Of a stretch of 37,115 nucleotides of DNA, positions 8,273-15,543 are shown piece after piece (positions within the stretch are counted from its first letter, which is position 1; every line of letters starts with the position of its first letter). The translations under genes were made by a program, and so were the position numbers. This DNA comes from an uncultured Gammaproteobacteria bacterium. GTDB lineage: Bacteria > Pseudomonadota > Gammaproteobacteria > Cardiobacteriales > CAKMZF01. The notes below the pieces were generated by a model. It had not been told where the DNA came from. It worked only from the letters and a program-made list of their open reading frames with translations, and did no database searches. The stretch is from assembly GCA_929200405.1 (NCBI GenBank), contig CAKMZF010000005.1, forward strand, positions 1-37,115, in the 5' to 3' direction.

Positions 8273-9313
8273 CTACTTGAGCACACCCATTTCCTTATAA
8301 AAACGCTCAGAACCGGGATGTAAAGGCACACCGATCCCTTTGGTCGCTGCCTCTAAGGTAACAAATTTACCTTTTTGATGACCGTCATGTAAAAGCTGTC
8401 GGCTGGCATCATTCCAAAGCGCTTTAGTAATGCTATAAATCAACTCTTCATCCTCATTGACGCTGGTGAACCATTGCGCAGCGACAGCAATAGTAGAAAC
8501 ATTCTCCGTCAAACCATTATAAGCACTTGCTGGCACATCGCTTTGCGAGAAAAAAGCATGCTCCTCTCTCAAACTATCGGCGCCAGCTCCATCAATGGCT
8601 ACTAATTTGATCGGCACCTCAGCGGCCAAGTCTACCACCGACGCGGCAGGATAGCCTGCTACTACAAAAAAAGCATCAATTTTTCCATTCTTTAAAGCCT
8701 CGGTCGCCGCATAGCCTTTGAGTGCTTGAACATCCATATCACTTTCACTCAACCCATAAGCCTCTAAGACCAGCTTAGCATCAACATAAGTTCCTGACGC
8801 TGGTTCATCCAGTGAGACACGCTTATCGCTTAAATCTGCCACCGTATTTATATCACTATCCGCTAACGTTACCAGATGAATATGCTCATCAAATAAAGAG
8901 GCAATCGTTCTTAGCTCTGTTGCAGGCGGCTTGCCTTCCATAGTACCAGTGCCCGTGTAAATCCAATACGCCACATCAGATTGAGAGAAACCTGAATTTC
9001 TAAGCTTAGCGACAATCGCATTTAAATTATCTAACGAGCCGCGTGAAGATACAGCAGAGGCAATTAAGTTATCGACCCCGCAGCTACCGCCCTCATCACA
9101 CTCTCTAGAACCTGGTGGTTTTGAAATTGCATTGGCAATCAAACCACCAATCGGATAATAAGTATAGGCAGTGCCGCCAGTGCCAATGGTAAAAAACTTT
9201 AACTCATCGGCAGCAGCAAGCGTTGAGCTGGCAGTGCATAAGAATGCTGAGGACAGCAGCACAGACGCCAAACTAGCAAAAAATTGAGATTTAATTTTCT
9301 TAAAAAATTCCAT
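8273..9313 (-). CDS. TAXI-family TRAP transporter solute-binding protein
   Basis: A 346-residue periplasmic ligand-binding protein. The first 33 residues form a classical Sec signal peptide (KK, then a hydrophobic core, then ALAAADE-like cleavage region ...TLAA/ADE). The mature N-terminus, FFTIGTGGTAYTYYPIGG, is the signature of TAXI (TRAP-associated extracytoplasmic immunogenic) binding proteins, and SLDEPASGTYVDA is the second lobe motif. Family members deliver substrates such as glutamate or other carboxylates to a fused TRAP DctQM permease. No permease gene is present on either side, so this is an orphan in this window. A Cys pair (about residues 72 and 78, ECDEGGSC) could form a disulfide in the periplasm. 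AGGGAC lies just before ATG 9313. Substrate cannot be predicted. Confidence 0.9.
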   Translation of the reverse strand: MEFFKKIKSQFFASLASVLLSSAFLCTASSTLAAADELKFFTIGTGGTAYTYYPIGGLIANAISKPPGSRECDEGGSCGVDNLIASAVSSRGSLDNLNAIVAKLRNSGFSQSDVAYWIYTGTGTMEGKPPATELRTIASLFDEHIHLVTLADSDINTVADLSDKRVSLDEPASGTYVDAKLVLEAYGLSESDMDVQALKGYAATEALKNGKIDAFFVVAGYPAASVVDLAAEVPIKLVAIDGAGADSLREEHAFFSQSDVPASAYNGLTENVSTIAVAAQWFTSVNEDEELIYSITKALWNDASRQLLHDGHQKGKFVTLEAATKGIGVPLHPGSERFYKEMGVLK

Positions 9314-9736
9314 AGAAAGTCCCTTTTACCGGTACACCAAATGCTGTAGATAGATTTAGTCTAAGACAACGAATTTTTTAAGTAAAATAAACCAAACCAC
9401 CTCCCTCGATAACACTCATAAATGATGTAATACCAGAGGAATAGCTAAAAAACATGAAAATTTGGTATCTTTTAAATCCCCCCCGCTCAATAGTTACTAC
9501 GGTGTTGTGCAAAATGAAAAAATATCATCACTAATTGCCTAAATAAGAGAGTCAAAACCAGGTAGAATTCCCATTGGAGACCAGCAATTATAGATCTACA
9601 TAATTATTAATATAAGCAATACTAACTATAGCCTATCATTGCTTATATTAAGTACTACTACATAAGGTTAATTAGAGGTAATTTATGATAGAATCCCGAC
9701 CCATTAAGCCCTCTCTATCCTAATCTGGAGATCAAT
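9314..9736. promoter_or_regulatory. Divergent intergenic region with 14-bp inverted repeat
   Basis: This 423-nt AT-rich region drives the TAXI gene leftward and acnA rightward. TTAATATAAGCAAT (9607-9620) is exactly inverted at 9638-9651 with a 17-nt spacer, about 85 nt before the acnA start; it could be a dyad operator or an mRNA/DNA hairpin. A possible acnA -10 element is TAGAAT at 9689-9694 without a good -35. TGGAG precedes the acnA ATG. Near the TAXI start there are TGGTGTACCGG (minus strand) and TTTGGTATC (9460s), which faintly resemble GntR-type half sites. No coding sequence was seen. Confidence 0.4.
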
Positions 9737-12379
9737 ATGACCGTAAAAAATAGCTTTAATGCCAAAGCCCCACTAGAAGTAGGCGGCAAATCATACGAAA
9801 TTTATCGTCTTGACGCCCTTGCAGGCAAGCACAATTTAGATCGCCTGCCCTACTCAATCAAAATCTTATTAGAAAACCTACTCCGTACCGAAGACGGTGT
9901 TAGCGTAACCGCAAGTGACATTGAAGCCATCGCTGGTGTAGATCTTAAAAACCTAGAGAATACCGAAATTGCATTTACGCCATCACGCGTGCTAATGCAA
10001 GATTTCACAGGCGTACCAGCCGTAGTAGATCTCGCAGCCATGCGTGATGCCATGAAAACCCTAGGTGGCGACACCTCAAAAATTAACCCACTCGCCCCTG
10101 CTGAAATGGTAATCGACCACTCAGTCATGGTAGACAATTTTGGTAGCACTGACTCCCTAGAAAAGAACGTCGCGCTAGAGTTCAAACGAAATGGCGAGCG
10201 CTATGAGTTCCTACGTTGGGGGCAAGAAGCATTTGACAACTTCCGCGTCGTGCCACCACGCACCGGAATCGTACACCAAGTCAATCTAGAGCACTTAGCC
10301 CGTATCGTGTTTGACAACAAAGGTACTGCCTATCCGGACACCGTAGTTGGTACAGACTCGCACACCACCATGATTAACGGCGCAGGTGTATTAGGTTGGG
10401 GTGTTGGCGGCATTGAAGCCGAAGCAGCCATGCTTGGCCAGCCAGTTACTATGCTAATCCCAGAAGTCATTGGCTTCCGCCTAGACGGCAAACTACCAGA
10501 AGGCATTACCGCAACAGATTTGGTTCTAAAAATCGTAGAGCAACTTCGTGAATATGGCGTAGTTGGTAAATTCGTAGAATTCTTTGGACCAGGGCTATCT
10601 GATCTACCATTGGCAGATCGTGCAACTATTGCAAACATGGCACCAGAATACGGCGCCACCTGTGGTATCTTCCCAATAGATGATGAAACCATCCGCTATC
10701 TAAAACTCACTGGCCGTAGTGAGGACAGCACAGCCTTAGTAGAAGCCTACGCAAAAGCACAGGGCCTCTGGCGTGATGAGTCAGTAACTGCGGAATACAC
10801 AGACGTACTAACACTAGACATGGGCACCATCAAGCCATCACTAGCTGGCCCTAAGCGCCCACAAGATCGTCTAGACCTAGACCAGGCACCAGCAGTCGCT
10901 AAGAAAACCATAGCTGACCTAGGCGCTGGCAAATCCGTCAGCGTAACTGTAGACGGCGAAACTTTTGAGCTAGACAACGGTGATGTAATGATTGCAGCAA
11001 TTACCAGCTGCACTAACACCTCAAACCCATCAGTCATTATGGCCGCTGGCCTAGTTGCCCAAAAAGCCGTTGCCAAAGGCTTAAAACGCCAACCATGGGT
11101 TAAGACCTCACTAGCACCGGGATCAAAAGTCGTTACCGAATACCTTAACGCTGCCAACTTAATGGAGCCTCTCCAACAGCTTGGCTTTAACGTAGTTGGC
11201 TACGGCTGTACCACCTGTATCGGTAACTCCGGCCCACTAAACCCAGCTATCTCAAAAGCCATTAACGATAACGAGCTTACCATGGCATCAGTGCTATCAG
11301 GTAATCGTAACTTCGAAGGCCGTGTTCACGCTGATGTCAAAATGAACTTTCTCGCCTCACCACCACTAGTAGTGGCCTATGCATTGGCAGGAAACATGGA
11401 CATCAACGTCAGCACCGACTCGCTCGGTAAAGACACAGATGGCAACGATGTCTATCTAAAAGACATCTGGCCAAGCAACGCTGAACTTGCAGAAGCCATG
11501 TCAGGTGTTATCACCTCAGACATGTTCAACAAAAGCTATACCGACGTGTTCAAAGGTGATGAGCGCTGGAACGGCATAGAAGTAGAGTCAAGCGATGTCT
11601 ACGGCTGGAACAATGACTCAACCTACGTCCAAAACCCTCCATACTTTGAAGGTATCACCCACCAAGCACCGGGTATCCCTGAGATCAAATCAGCAAAAGC
11701 ATTATTAAAGCTAGGTGACTCGATCACTACTGACCATATCTCACCAGCTGGTGCGATCAAATCAGACTCACCTGCTGGTAAATACCTGCAAGAGCGCAAC
11801 GTAGACGTTGCAGATTTCAACTCCTATGGCTCACGTCGTGGTAATCATGAAGTGATGATGCGCGGAACATTCGCCAACATTCGCCTACGTAACCAACTAG
11901 CACCGGGCACAGAAGGCAGCTGGACTAAGCACATACCAACAGGCGAAGTCACAGACATTTACGAAGCCTCACAACGCTACCAGCAAGCAGGTACACCATT
12001 AATCGTGATGGCAGGTAAAGAATACGGCACAGGCTCTAGCCGTGACTGGGCAGCAAAAGGCACCATGCTATTGGGTGTTAAAGCTGTAATCACTCAAAGT
12101 TTCGAGCGTATTCACCGTTCAAACCTAGTCGGTATGGGCGTACTTCCTCTGCAATTCCAAGCTGGTGATAGCCATGAAAGCTTAGGACTGACAGGCAAGG
12201 AAACCTATGACATCAATGATTTAGTAGATGGTGCAAAAACAGTCACTATTACTGCAACCGATGAGACTGGTAATAGCAAGACTTTCACTGCTGATGTGCG
12301 CATAGACACACCTAAGGAATGGGACTACTACAAGAATGGCGGTATCCTCCATTATGTATTACGTCAACTTGCTTCTTAA
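9737..12379 (+). CDS. acnA: Aconitate hydratase A
   Basis: An 880-residue TCA/glyoxylate-cycle enzyme that isomerises citrate to isocitrate through cis-aconitate. The length and layout match the AcnA/IRP1 branch (E. coli AcnA 891), not AcnB. The [4Fe-4S] ligands are visible: Cys425 in the SCTNTSNP motif, and Cys491 and Cys494 in [31 protein letters not shown] (about 205-224) and the C-terminal swivel-domain motif [13 protein letters not shown] (about 755) are also present. It has its own Shine-Dalgarno (TGGAG) and a strong terminator, so it is monocistronic. Codon usage is noticeably stereotyped (many CTA Leu and GTA Val codons), as is common for a highly expressed gene here. AcnA is often stress- and iron-regulated; no Fur box was recognised upstream. 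Confidence 0.97.
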   Translation: MTVKNSFNAKAPLEVGGKSYEIYRLDALAGKHNLDRLPYSIKILLENLLRTEDGVSVTASDIEAIAGVDLKNLENTEIAFTPSRVLMQDFTGVPAVVDLAAMRDAMKTLGGDTSKINPLAPAEMVIDHSVMVDNFGSTDSLEKNVALEFKRNGERYEFLRWGQEAFDNFRVVPPRTGIVHQVNLEHLARIVFDNKGTAYPDTVVGTDSHTTMINGAGVLGWGVGGIEAEAAMLGQPVTMLIPEVIGFRLDGKLPEGITATDLVLKIVEQLREYGVVGKFVEFFGPGLSDLPLADRATIANMAPEYGATCGIFPIDDETIRYLKLTGRSEDSTALVEAYAKAQGLWRDESVTAEYTDVLTLDMGTIKPSLAGPKRPQDRLDLDQAPAVAKKTIADLGAGKSVSVTVDGETFELDNGDVMIAAITSCTNTSNPSVIMAAGLVAQKAVAKGLKRQPWVKTSLAPGSKVVTEYLNAANLMEPLQQLGFNVVGYGCTTCIGNSGPLNPAISKAINDNELTMASVLSGNRNFEGRVHADVKMNFLASPPLVVAYALAGNMDINVSTDSLGKDTDGNDVYLKDIWPSNAELAEAMSGVITSDMFNKSYTDVFKGDERWNGIEVESSDVYGWNNDSTYVQNPPYFEGITHQAPGIPEIKSAKALLKLGDSITTDHISPAGAIKSDSPAGKYLQERNVDVADFNSYGSRRGNHEVMMRGTFANIRLRNQLAPGTEGSWTKHIPTGEVTDIYEASQRYQQAGTPLIVMAGKEYGTGSSRDWAAKGTMLLGVKAVITQSFERIHRSNLVGMGVLPLQFQAGDSHESLGLTGKETYDINDLVDGAKTVTITATDETGNSKTFTADVRIDTPKEWDYYKNGGILHYVLRQLAS

Positions 12380-12406
12380 TTTACTTTGGTAAATTTAAGT
12401 TGATAT

Positions 12407-12435
12407 AAAAAAAGGCAGCCTAGGCTGCCTTTTTT
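12407..12435 (+). terminator. Intrinsic terminator of acnA
   Basis: A-rich left arm followed by GGCAGCC-TA-GGCTGCC and a T6 run: a 7-bp GC stem extended by A-T pairs. The A-run on the left makes it work in both orientations, so it can also stop leftward transcription coming from the decayed tract at 12440-13400. Confidence 0.9.
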
Positions 12436-12599
12436 ATGCTCTTGTACTGCTGTATATGAGCATATATAGCTATTGCCATATTATTCGATGCCTAGATGAC
12501 TAGCTCGATTAACAGCGGTCTAAAGGCTTTTTTATTACTTTTTATAAAGTAACAAAAATTTACGCCTATAAAGGGGCATTTCTTCGCGTCGAGGGGAAA

Positions 12600-13080
12600 T
12601 CGCTGTAACGCACATCTGGATACTGATAACTGAGGAGGCTCATATCCTCTTTCATCCAAGAAGTACCCCAATATTCAGCCAATCTCAAAGCCGTGTCGAA
12701 GTTGATGAGAGTTATTTTTAGGGAACACGCAAAGATAACAAGGTTGTGGAACCGTAGATAAAATCCCGTTCTTGGCTTACTAAAGCGCAATGACAAGGTA
12801 TATGTGGTGATGACCGACAAATGGCAAAAGCAGATACAGAAACTGTTCACTAAACTGCGTATCTGCCAACTGTAGCTATCAAAGTAGACATAATGAACAA
12901 AAACAAGTTCGCTAATTTGATCTCGCTGGCCTGTAAAAACATATACGATGAGCAAGACTTGGCATAAGCAACAGACAACACTATTCTATACTCAAGAAAT
13001 TTCTCTCAGAATATTTATATTGAGCAATTCAACCGAACAGCGAGACAGAAACTGTAATCTCTTCATTTGTTTGAAAGTTG
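12600..13080 (+). mobile_element. Decayed IS1595-like transposase remnant
   Basis: Reading all three plus frames recovers pieces of an IS1595-family DDE transposase in the correct order. At 12695-12718 the frame reads VEVDESYF, the first catalytic Asp motif, followed at once by TAG and then GTRKDNKVVEP. At 12762-12872 another frame gives NPVLGLLKRNDKVYVVM, the strand after it in ISSod11/IS1016-type enzymes. At 12940-12971 the bases resemble a codon run for the KNHINGIENFW motif with indels, and near 13025 QFNRTARQ resembles the C-terminal RFN region. The Asp-to-ENFW distance is about 83 codons versus roughly 100 in intact elements, so a deletion near the INHS segment is likely. Multiple stops and frameshifts make it inactive. 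Terminal inverted repeats and target duplications were not identified, so the ends are approximate. Confidence 0.6.
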
Positions 13081-13102
13081 GGAGAGTTACAATACCAATT
13101 AG

Positions 13103-13380
13103 AGAAGAATAACGCTTCACCAGTATCAGACAGAGTCAAGAGCCAAAAGTATAGAAAATATCCGCTCTCGCTCCTCCATTATTTGCCGCCTTGTTGGCAC
13201 TTGTGGTGTGGTAGCATCTGCTGATAACATCGTAGTGGATACCAACTTAACAGACCGCGACATTCAAAACCTGCGCGTAGTAGATACCTCGATGTTCCCC
13301 ACTGTTATTTCAGGTAAAACTAACGATCCACTATTATACTTGTCGAAAAGGCAACCGATATTATTTTACGGAACCATCAG
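13103..13380 (+). pseudogene. C-terminal remnant of a GMC oxidoreductase
   Basis: An open frame without a credible start reads IENIRSRSSIICRLVGTCG, then NLRVVDTSMFPTVISGKTND. This is the conserved C-terminus of GMC-family flavoenzymes (choline dehydrogenase BetA and alcohol dehydrogenases), where intact proteins read HxVGTC+MG...GLRVVDASIMPT-VSGNTNAP and carry the active-site His/Asn pair. Here the expected His before VGTC is replaced by Arg-Leu, and about 450 upstream residues are missing. The remnant lies directly after the dead transposase, so insertion of that element into the gene, followed by decay, is a plausible history. It lies just upstream of an intact aldehyde dehydrogenase, which would be its natural partner for oxidising an alcohol through the aldehyde to the acid. 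Confidence 0.65.
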
Positions 13381-13416
13381 CCTCAGCAATGAGCAAAAAT
13401 TCATTAGGAGATCTAA

Positions 13417-14850
13417 ATGCTTGATCAAAAACAGTTCTACATCAACGGCGAATGGGTAAATCCAGCCATCGACAATGATTTTCCTGTCATCAACCCATCA
13501 AATGAACTAGCCTGCGCCACCATCTCTCTCGGCTCGCAGGCAGACACCGATAAAGCTGTTGCTGCTGCCAAGCAAGCTTTTGTAACTTGGTCGCTATCCT
13601 CTAAAGCGGAGCGCATCAGTCTGGTAGAAAACATATTGCAATCTTATGTGAAACGGCTTGATGATATGGCCAATGCGATTAGCACAGAAATGGGCGCCCC
13701 AATTGACATGGCGATCAACGCGCAGGCCAGTGCTGGCAATCAAAATATCGAGAGCTTTTTAAAAATTGCCCGTGACTTTGAGTTTGTCCGCCCTTTAAGT
13801 GACGATACTCCCAATGATAGACTCATTTACGACCCTATTGGCGTTTGCGGCCTTATCACACCTTGGAACTGGCCAGTAAACCAAATCGTCTTAAAAGTTA
13901 TCCCAGCGCTACTCGGTGGTAACACCATGGTGCTTAAGCCTTCTGAGATTTCACCACTGTCAGGCAACCTCTTTGCTGAAATAATGAATGATGCAGGTAC
14001 GCCTGCTGGGGTTTTTAATTTAATTAATGGTGATGGTCCTGGCGTGGGAACTCAGCTATCAGCACATCCAGATATCCAAATGATCTCGTTTACTGGCTCT
14101 ACGCGTGCTGGCATTGCGATTTCAAAGAACGCTGCGGATACGCTAAAGCGTGTCCATTTAGAGCTAGGTGGCAAAGGCGCCAATATCATTTTCGCTGACG
14201 CTGATGAAAAAGCCGTAAAACGCGGTGCTATGCATTGCTTTAACAACACTGGACAGTCATGCAATGCCCCAACCCGCATGTTGGTACAGCGCGAGATATA
14301 TAGCCAAGCGGTTGAAACGGCAAAAGCCGCAGCTGAGAGTTGTCGGGTAAACTTAGCAAGTAAGTCCGGCAAACATATTGGCCCCTTAGTTAGCGAGCTG
14401 CAATTTAACAAAGTCCAAGATCTAATCCAAAAAGGCATTAGTGAAGGCGCCACCTTAGTGGCTGGCGGTTTAGGCAGACCTGAAGGGTTGAATCTCGGCT
14501 ATTTTGTCAAGCCAACGGTATTTGCGGATGTCAATAATCAGATGAGCATTGCCCGAGAAGAAATATTTGGCCCAGTGTTATCTATGATACCATTCGACAC
14601 CGAAGAAGAAGCCATAGAAATCTCCAACGACACTCCTTATGGGTTAACCAATTATGTGCAAAGCCAAGATCTCGATAGACGTCGCAGAGTTTGCCGTCGT
14701 CTGCAATCTGGCATGGTTGAGATGAATGGATACTTTCGGGCTCCCATTAGCCCATTTGGCGGCGTAAAAGCCTCAGGTAACGGCCGTGAAGGTGGGGTTT
14801 TAGGATTAGAAGATTTTATGGAAGTAAAATCTGTCAGTGGTTGGAGCTAA
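13417..14850 (+). CDS. Aldehyde dehydrogenase, NAD(P)-dependent
   Basis: A 477-residue member of the ALDH superfamily that oxidises an aldehyde to its acid in the cytoplasm. Family features are the cofactor-binding TPWNWPVNQ (about 148) and KPSEISPLSG, general base Glu249 in LELGGKG, nucleophile Cys282 in GQSCNAP, and EEIFGPVLS near 388. AGGAG lies 6 nt before ATG 13417, a strong start. The N-terminus (FYINGEWVNP) is typical of broad-specificity medium-chain ALDHs, so substrate is not clear; betaine-aldehyde dehydrogenases look similar but usually keep more of the BADH signature. The preceding GMC oxidoreductase remnant suggests it once formed a two-step alcohol/choline-type oxidation pair. 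With that partner lost it may serve general aldehyde detoxification. Confidence 0.9.
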   Translation: MLDQKQFYINGEWVNPAIDNDFPVINPSNELACATISLGSQADTDKAVAAAKQAFVTWSLSSKAERISLVENILQSYVKRLDDMANAISTEMGAPIDMAINAQASAGNQNIESFLKIARDFEFVRPLSDDTPNDRLIYDPIGVCGLITPWNWPVNQIVLKVIPALLGGNTMVLKPSEISPLSGNLFAEIMNDAGTPAGVFNLINGDGPGVGTQLSAHPDIQMISFTGSTRAGIAISKNAADTLKRVHLELGGKGANIIFADADEKAVKRGAMHCFNNTGQSCNAPTRMLVQREIYSQAVETAKAAAESCRVNLASKSGKHIGPLVSELQFNKVQDLIQKGISEGATLVAGGLGRPEGLNLGYFVKPTVFADVNNQMSIAREEIFGPVLSMIPFDTEEEAIEISNDTPYGLTNYVQSQDLDRRRRVCRRLQSGMVEMNGYFRAPISPFGGVKASGNGREGGVLGLEDFMEVKSVSGWS

Positions 14851-14978
14851 AAGCCACTCATTGTAAAAAGCTCTGGAATTTTGCGAATATAAACAATTAA
14901 CAGCTAACGGTAATTGTCTATATTTCAATCACCTAGAAAAACAGCATTCTAGCCAAGAAAAATATTAATAAGAAATAA

Positions 14979-14998
14979 CGATATTTTGTAAAATATCG
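14979..14998. promoter_or_regulatory. 20-bp palindrome upstream of first tRNA-Glu promoter
   Basis: CGATATTTT-GT-AAAATATCG is a perfect 9-bp dyad immediately upstream of the -35 region of the first tRNA-Glu unit and 130 nt after the aldehyde dehydrogenase. It is not copied before the second tRNA. It could be a regulator site, an AT-rich UP-like element, or a hairpin helping end the upstream transcript (a CTAGAA/TTCTAG stem at 14933-14952 lies nearby). Confidence 0.35.
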
Positions 14999-14999
14999 C

Positions 15000-15027
15000 T
15001 TTCACATCTGATTTTCTTTGCTATAAT
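15000..15027 (+). promoter_or_regulatory. Promoter of first tRNA-Glu
   Basis: An extended -10 (TGC followed by TATAAT at 15022-15027) with a TTTCAC-like -35 at 15000-15005 and a 16-bp spacer. A GC-rich discriminator (CGCGCC) follows the -10, as at stringently controlled stable-RNA promoters. A leader of about 60 nt separates it from the tRNA. Confidence 0.75.
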
Positions 15028-15088
15028 TCGCGCCATCGTATCCTAGGCTGCGAAGTTCAAAACAAGTTTACTTGATTTGGTACATTGC

Positions 15089-15164
15089 GTCCCCTTCGTC
15101 TAGAGGCCTAGGACACCGCCCTTTCACGGCGGTAACAGGGGTTCGAATCCCCTAGGGGACGCCA
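15089..15164 (+). tRNA. tRNA-Glu (anticodon TTC)
   Basis: 76 nt with encoded CCA. Acceptor stem GTCCCCT/AGGGGAC, D-loop TCTAGAGGCCTAGGA, anticodon arm CCGCC-CTTTCAC-GGCGG with anticodon TTC, and T-arm AGGGGTTCGAATCCCCT. It differs from the E. coli tRNA-Glu by about one base in the D-arm. It decodes GAA and GAG, and glutamyl-tRNA is also the precursor for haem synthesis, which ends with HemH in this window. Confidence 0.98.
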
Positions 15165-15178
15165 TTTAGATTCCCGAG

Positions 15179-15208
15179 AAAACCCAGCATCATTGCTGGG
15201 TTTTTTTT
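15179..15208 (+). terminator. Terminator of first tRNA-Glu
   Basis: AAAACCCAGCA-TCAT-TGCTGGGTTTT, an 11-bp stem with a 4-nt loop, followed by further T residues (T8 run in total from 15201). It starts 14 nt after the CCA end. Confidence 0.92.
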
Positions 15209-15305
15209 GCTTAACTTCTCATGTTAACCATACACCAAATCGCAATTCTCTTAGTATAGAGAGTTACTGCCAATGCCTACGCGCAAGACAACAACAGATC
15301 AGCGC

Positions 15306-15333
15306 TTCCAAATAACGAATTCTTTGCTATAAT
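15306..15333 (+). promoter_or_regulatory. Promoter of second tRNA-Glu
   Basis: An extended -10 (TGC followed by TATAAT at 15328-15333) with TTCCAA at 15306-15311 as a possible -35 and 16-bp spacing. The GCGCGC discriminator again fits stringent control. Because the first unit ends in a good terminator, this tRNA is probably transcribed independently. Confidence 0.75.
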
Positions 15334-15392
15334 GCGCGCTCGTATCCTAGGCTGCGAAGTTCAAAACAAGTTTACTTGATTTGGTACATTGC

Positions 15393-15468
15393 GTCCCCTT
15401 CGTCTAGAGGCCTAGGACACCGCCCTTTCACGGCGGTAACAGGGGTTCGAATCCCCTAGGGGACGCCA
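15393..15468 (+). tRNA. tRNA-Glu (anticodon TTC), second copy
   Basis: Identical over all 76 nt to the copy at 15089-15164, with the same anticodon TTC and encoded CCA. A second gene raises dosage for the single tRNA reading both Glu codons. Confidence 0.98.
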
Positions 15469-15482
15469 TTTAGATTCCCGAG

Positions 15483-15513
15483 AAATCCCAGCATCATTGC
15501 TGGGATTTTTTTT
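15483..15513 (+). terminator. Terminator of second tRNA-Glu
   Basis: AAATCCCAGCA-TCAT-TGCTGGGATTT followed by a T-run. Compared with the first copy one A-T pair in the stem has become T-A on both arms, a compensatory change that keeps the hairpin and argues for function. It also faces the convergent uup gene. Confidence 0.92.
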
Positions 15514-15543
15514 GCTATTAACATCAAGGCCAGTCAAACTCTC

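Larger units (their letters stand above)
15036..15485 (+). repeat. Tandem direct repeat carrying tRNA-Glu units
   Basis: Positions 15036-15181 and 15340-15485 are identical over 146 nt (offset 304): leader, tRNA-Glu and the start of the terminator. The flanking promoters are related but diverged, with a 2-nt length difference. The perfect identity extends beyond the mature tRNA, which indicates a recent duplication or ongoing gene conversion. Confidence 0.95.

Noticed and set aside
10330-11157. Minus-strand ORFs of 120 and 136 residues inside acnA
   Set aside because: They mirror the strong codon bias of acnA on the opposite strand and contain no known motif.
12585-12620. An SRRGEIAVT reading that resembles the SRG motif of GMC oxidoreductases
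   Set aside because: The distance to the LRVVD motif is about twice that expected, and the same stretch continues into VEVDESYF, a transposase motif, so it belongs to the IS remnant region.
12566-12955. 129-residue minus-strand ORF
   Set aside because: It lies antisense to the IS1595-like transposase remnant, has no ribosome binding site and a composition (Tyr, Phe, Ser rich) typical of a shadow frame.
13208-13459. 83-residue ORF starting at GTG 13208 as a gene
   Set aside because: It is only the C-terminal tip of a GMC oxidoreductase frame that is already open further upstream; it has no start signal and runs past the family end into the next gene.
15089-15468. tRNA-Glu pair as an integration hotspot with an island
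   Set aside because: No integrase, no partial tRNA duplication at a distance and only housekeeping genes on either side.
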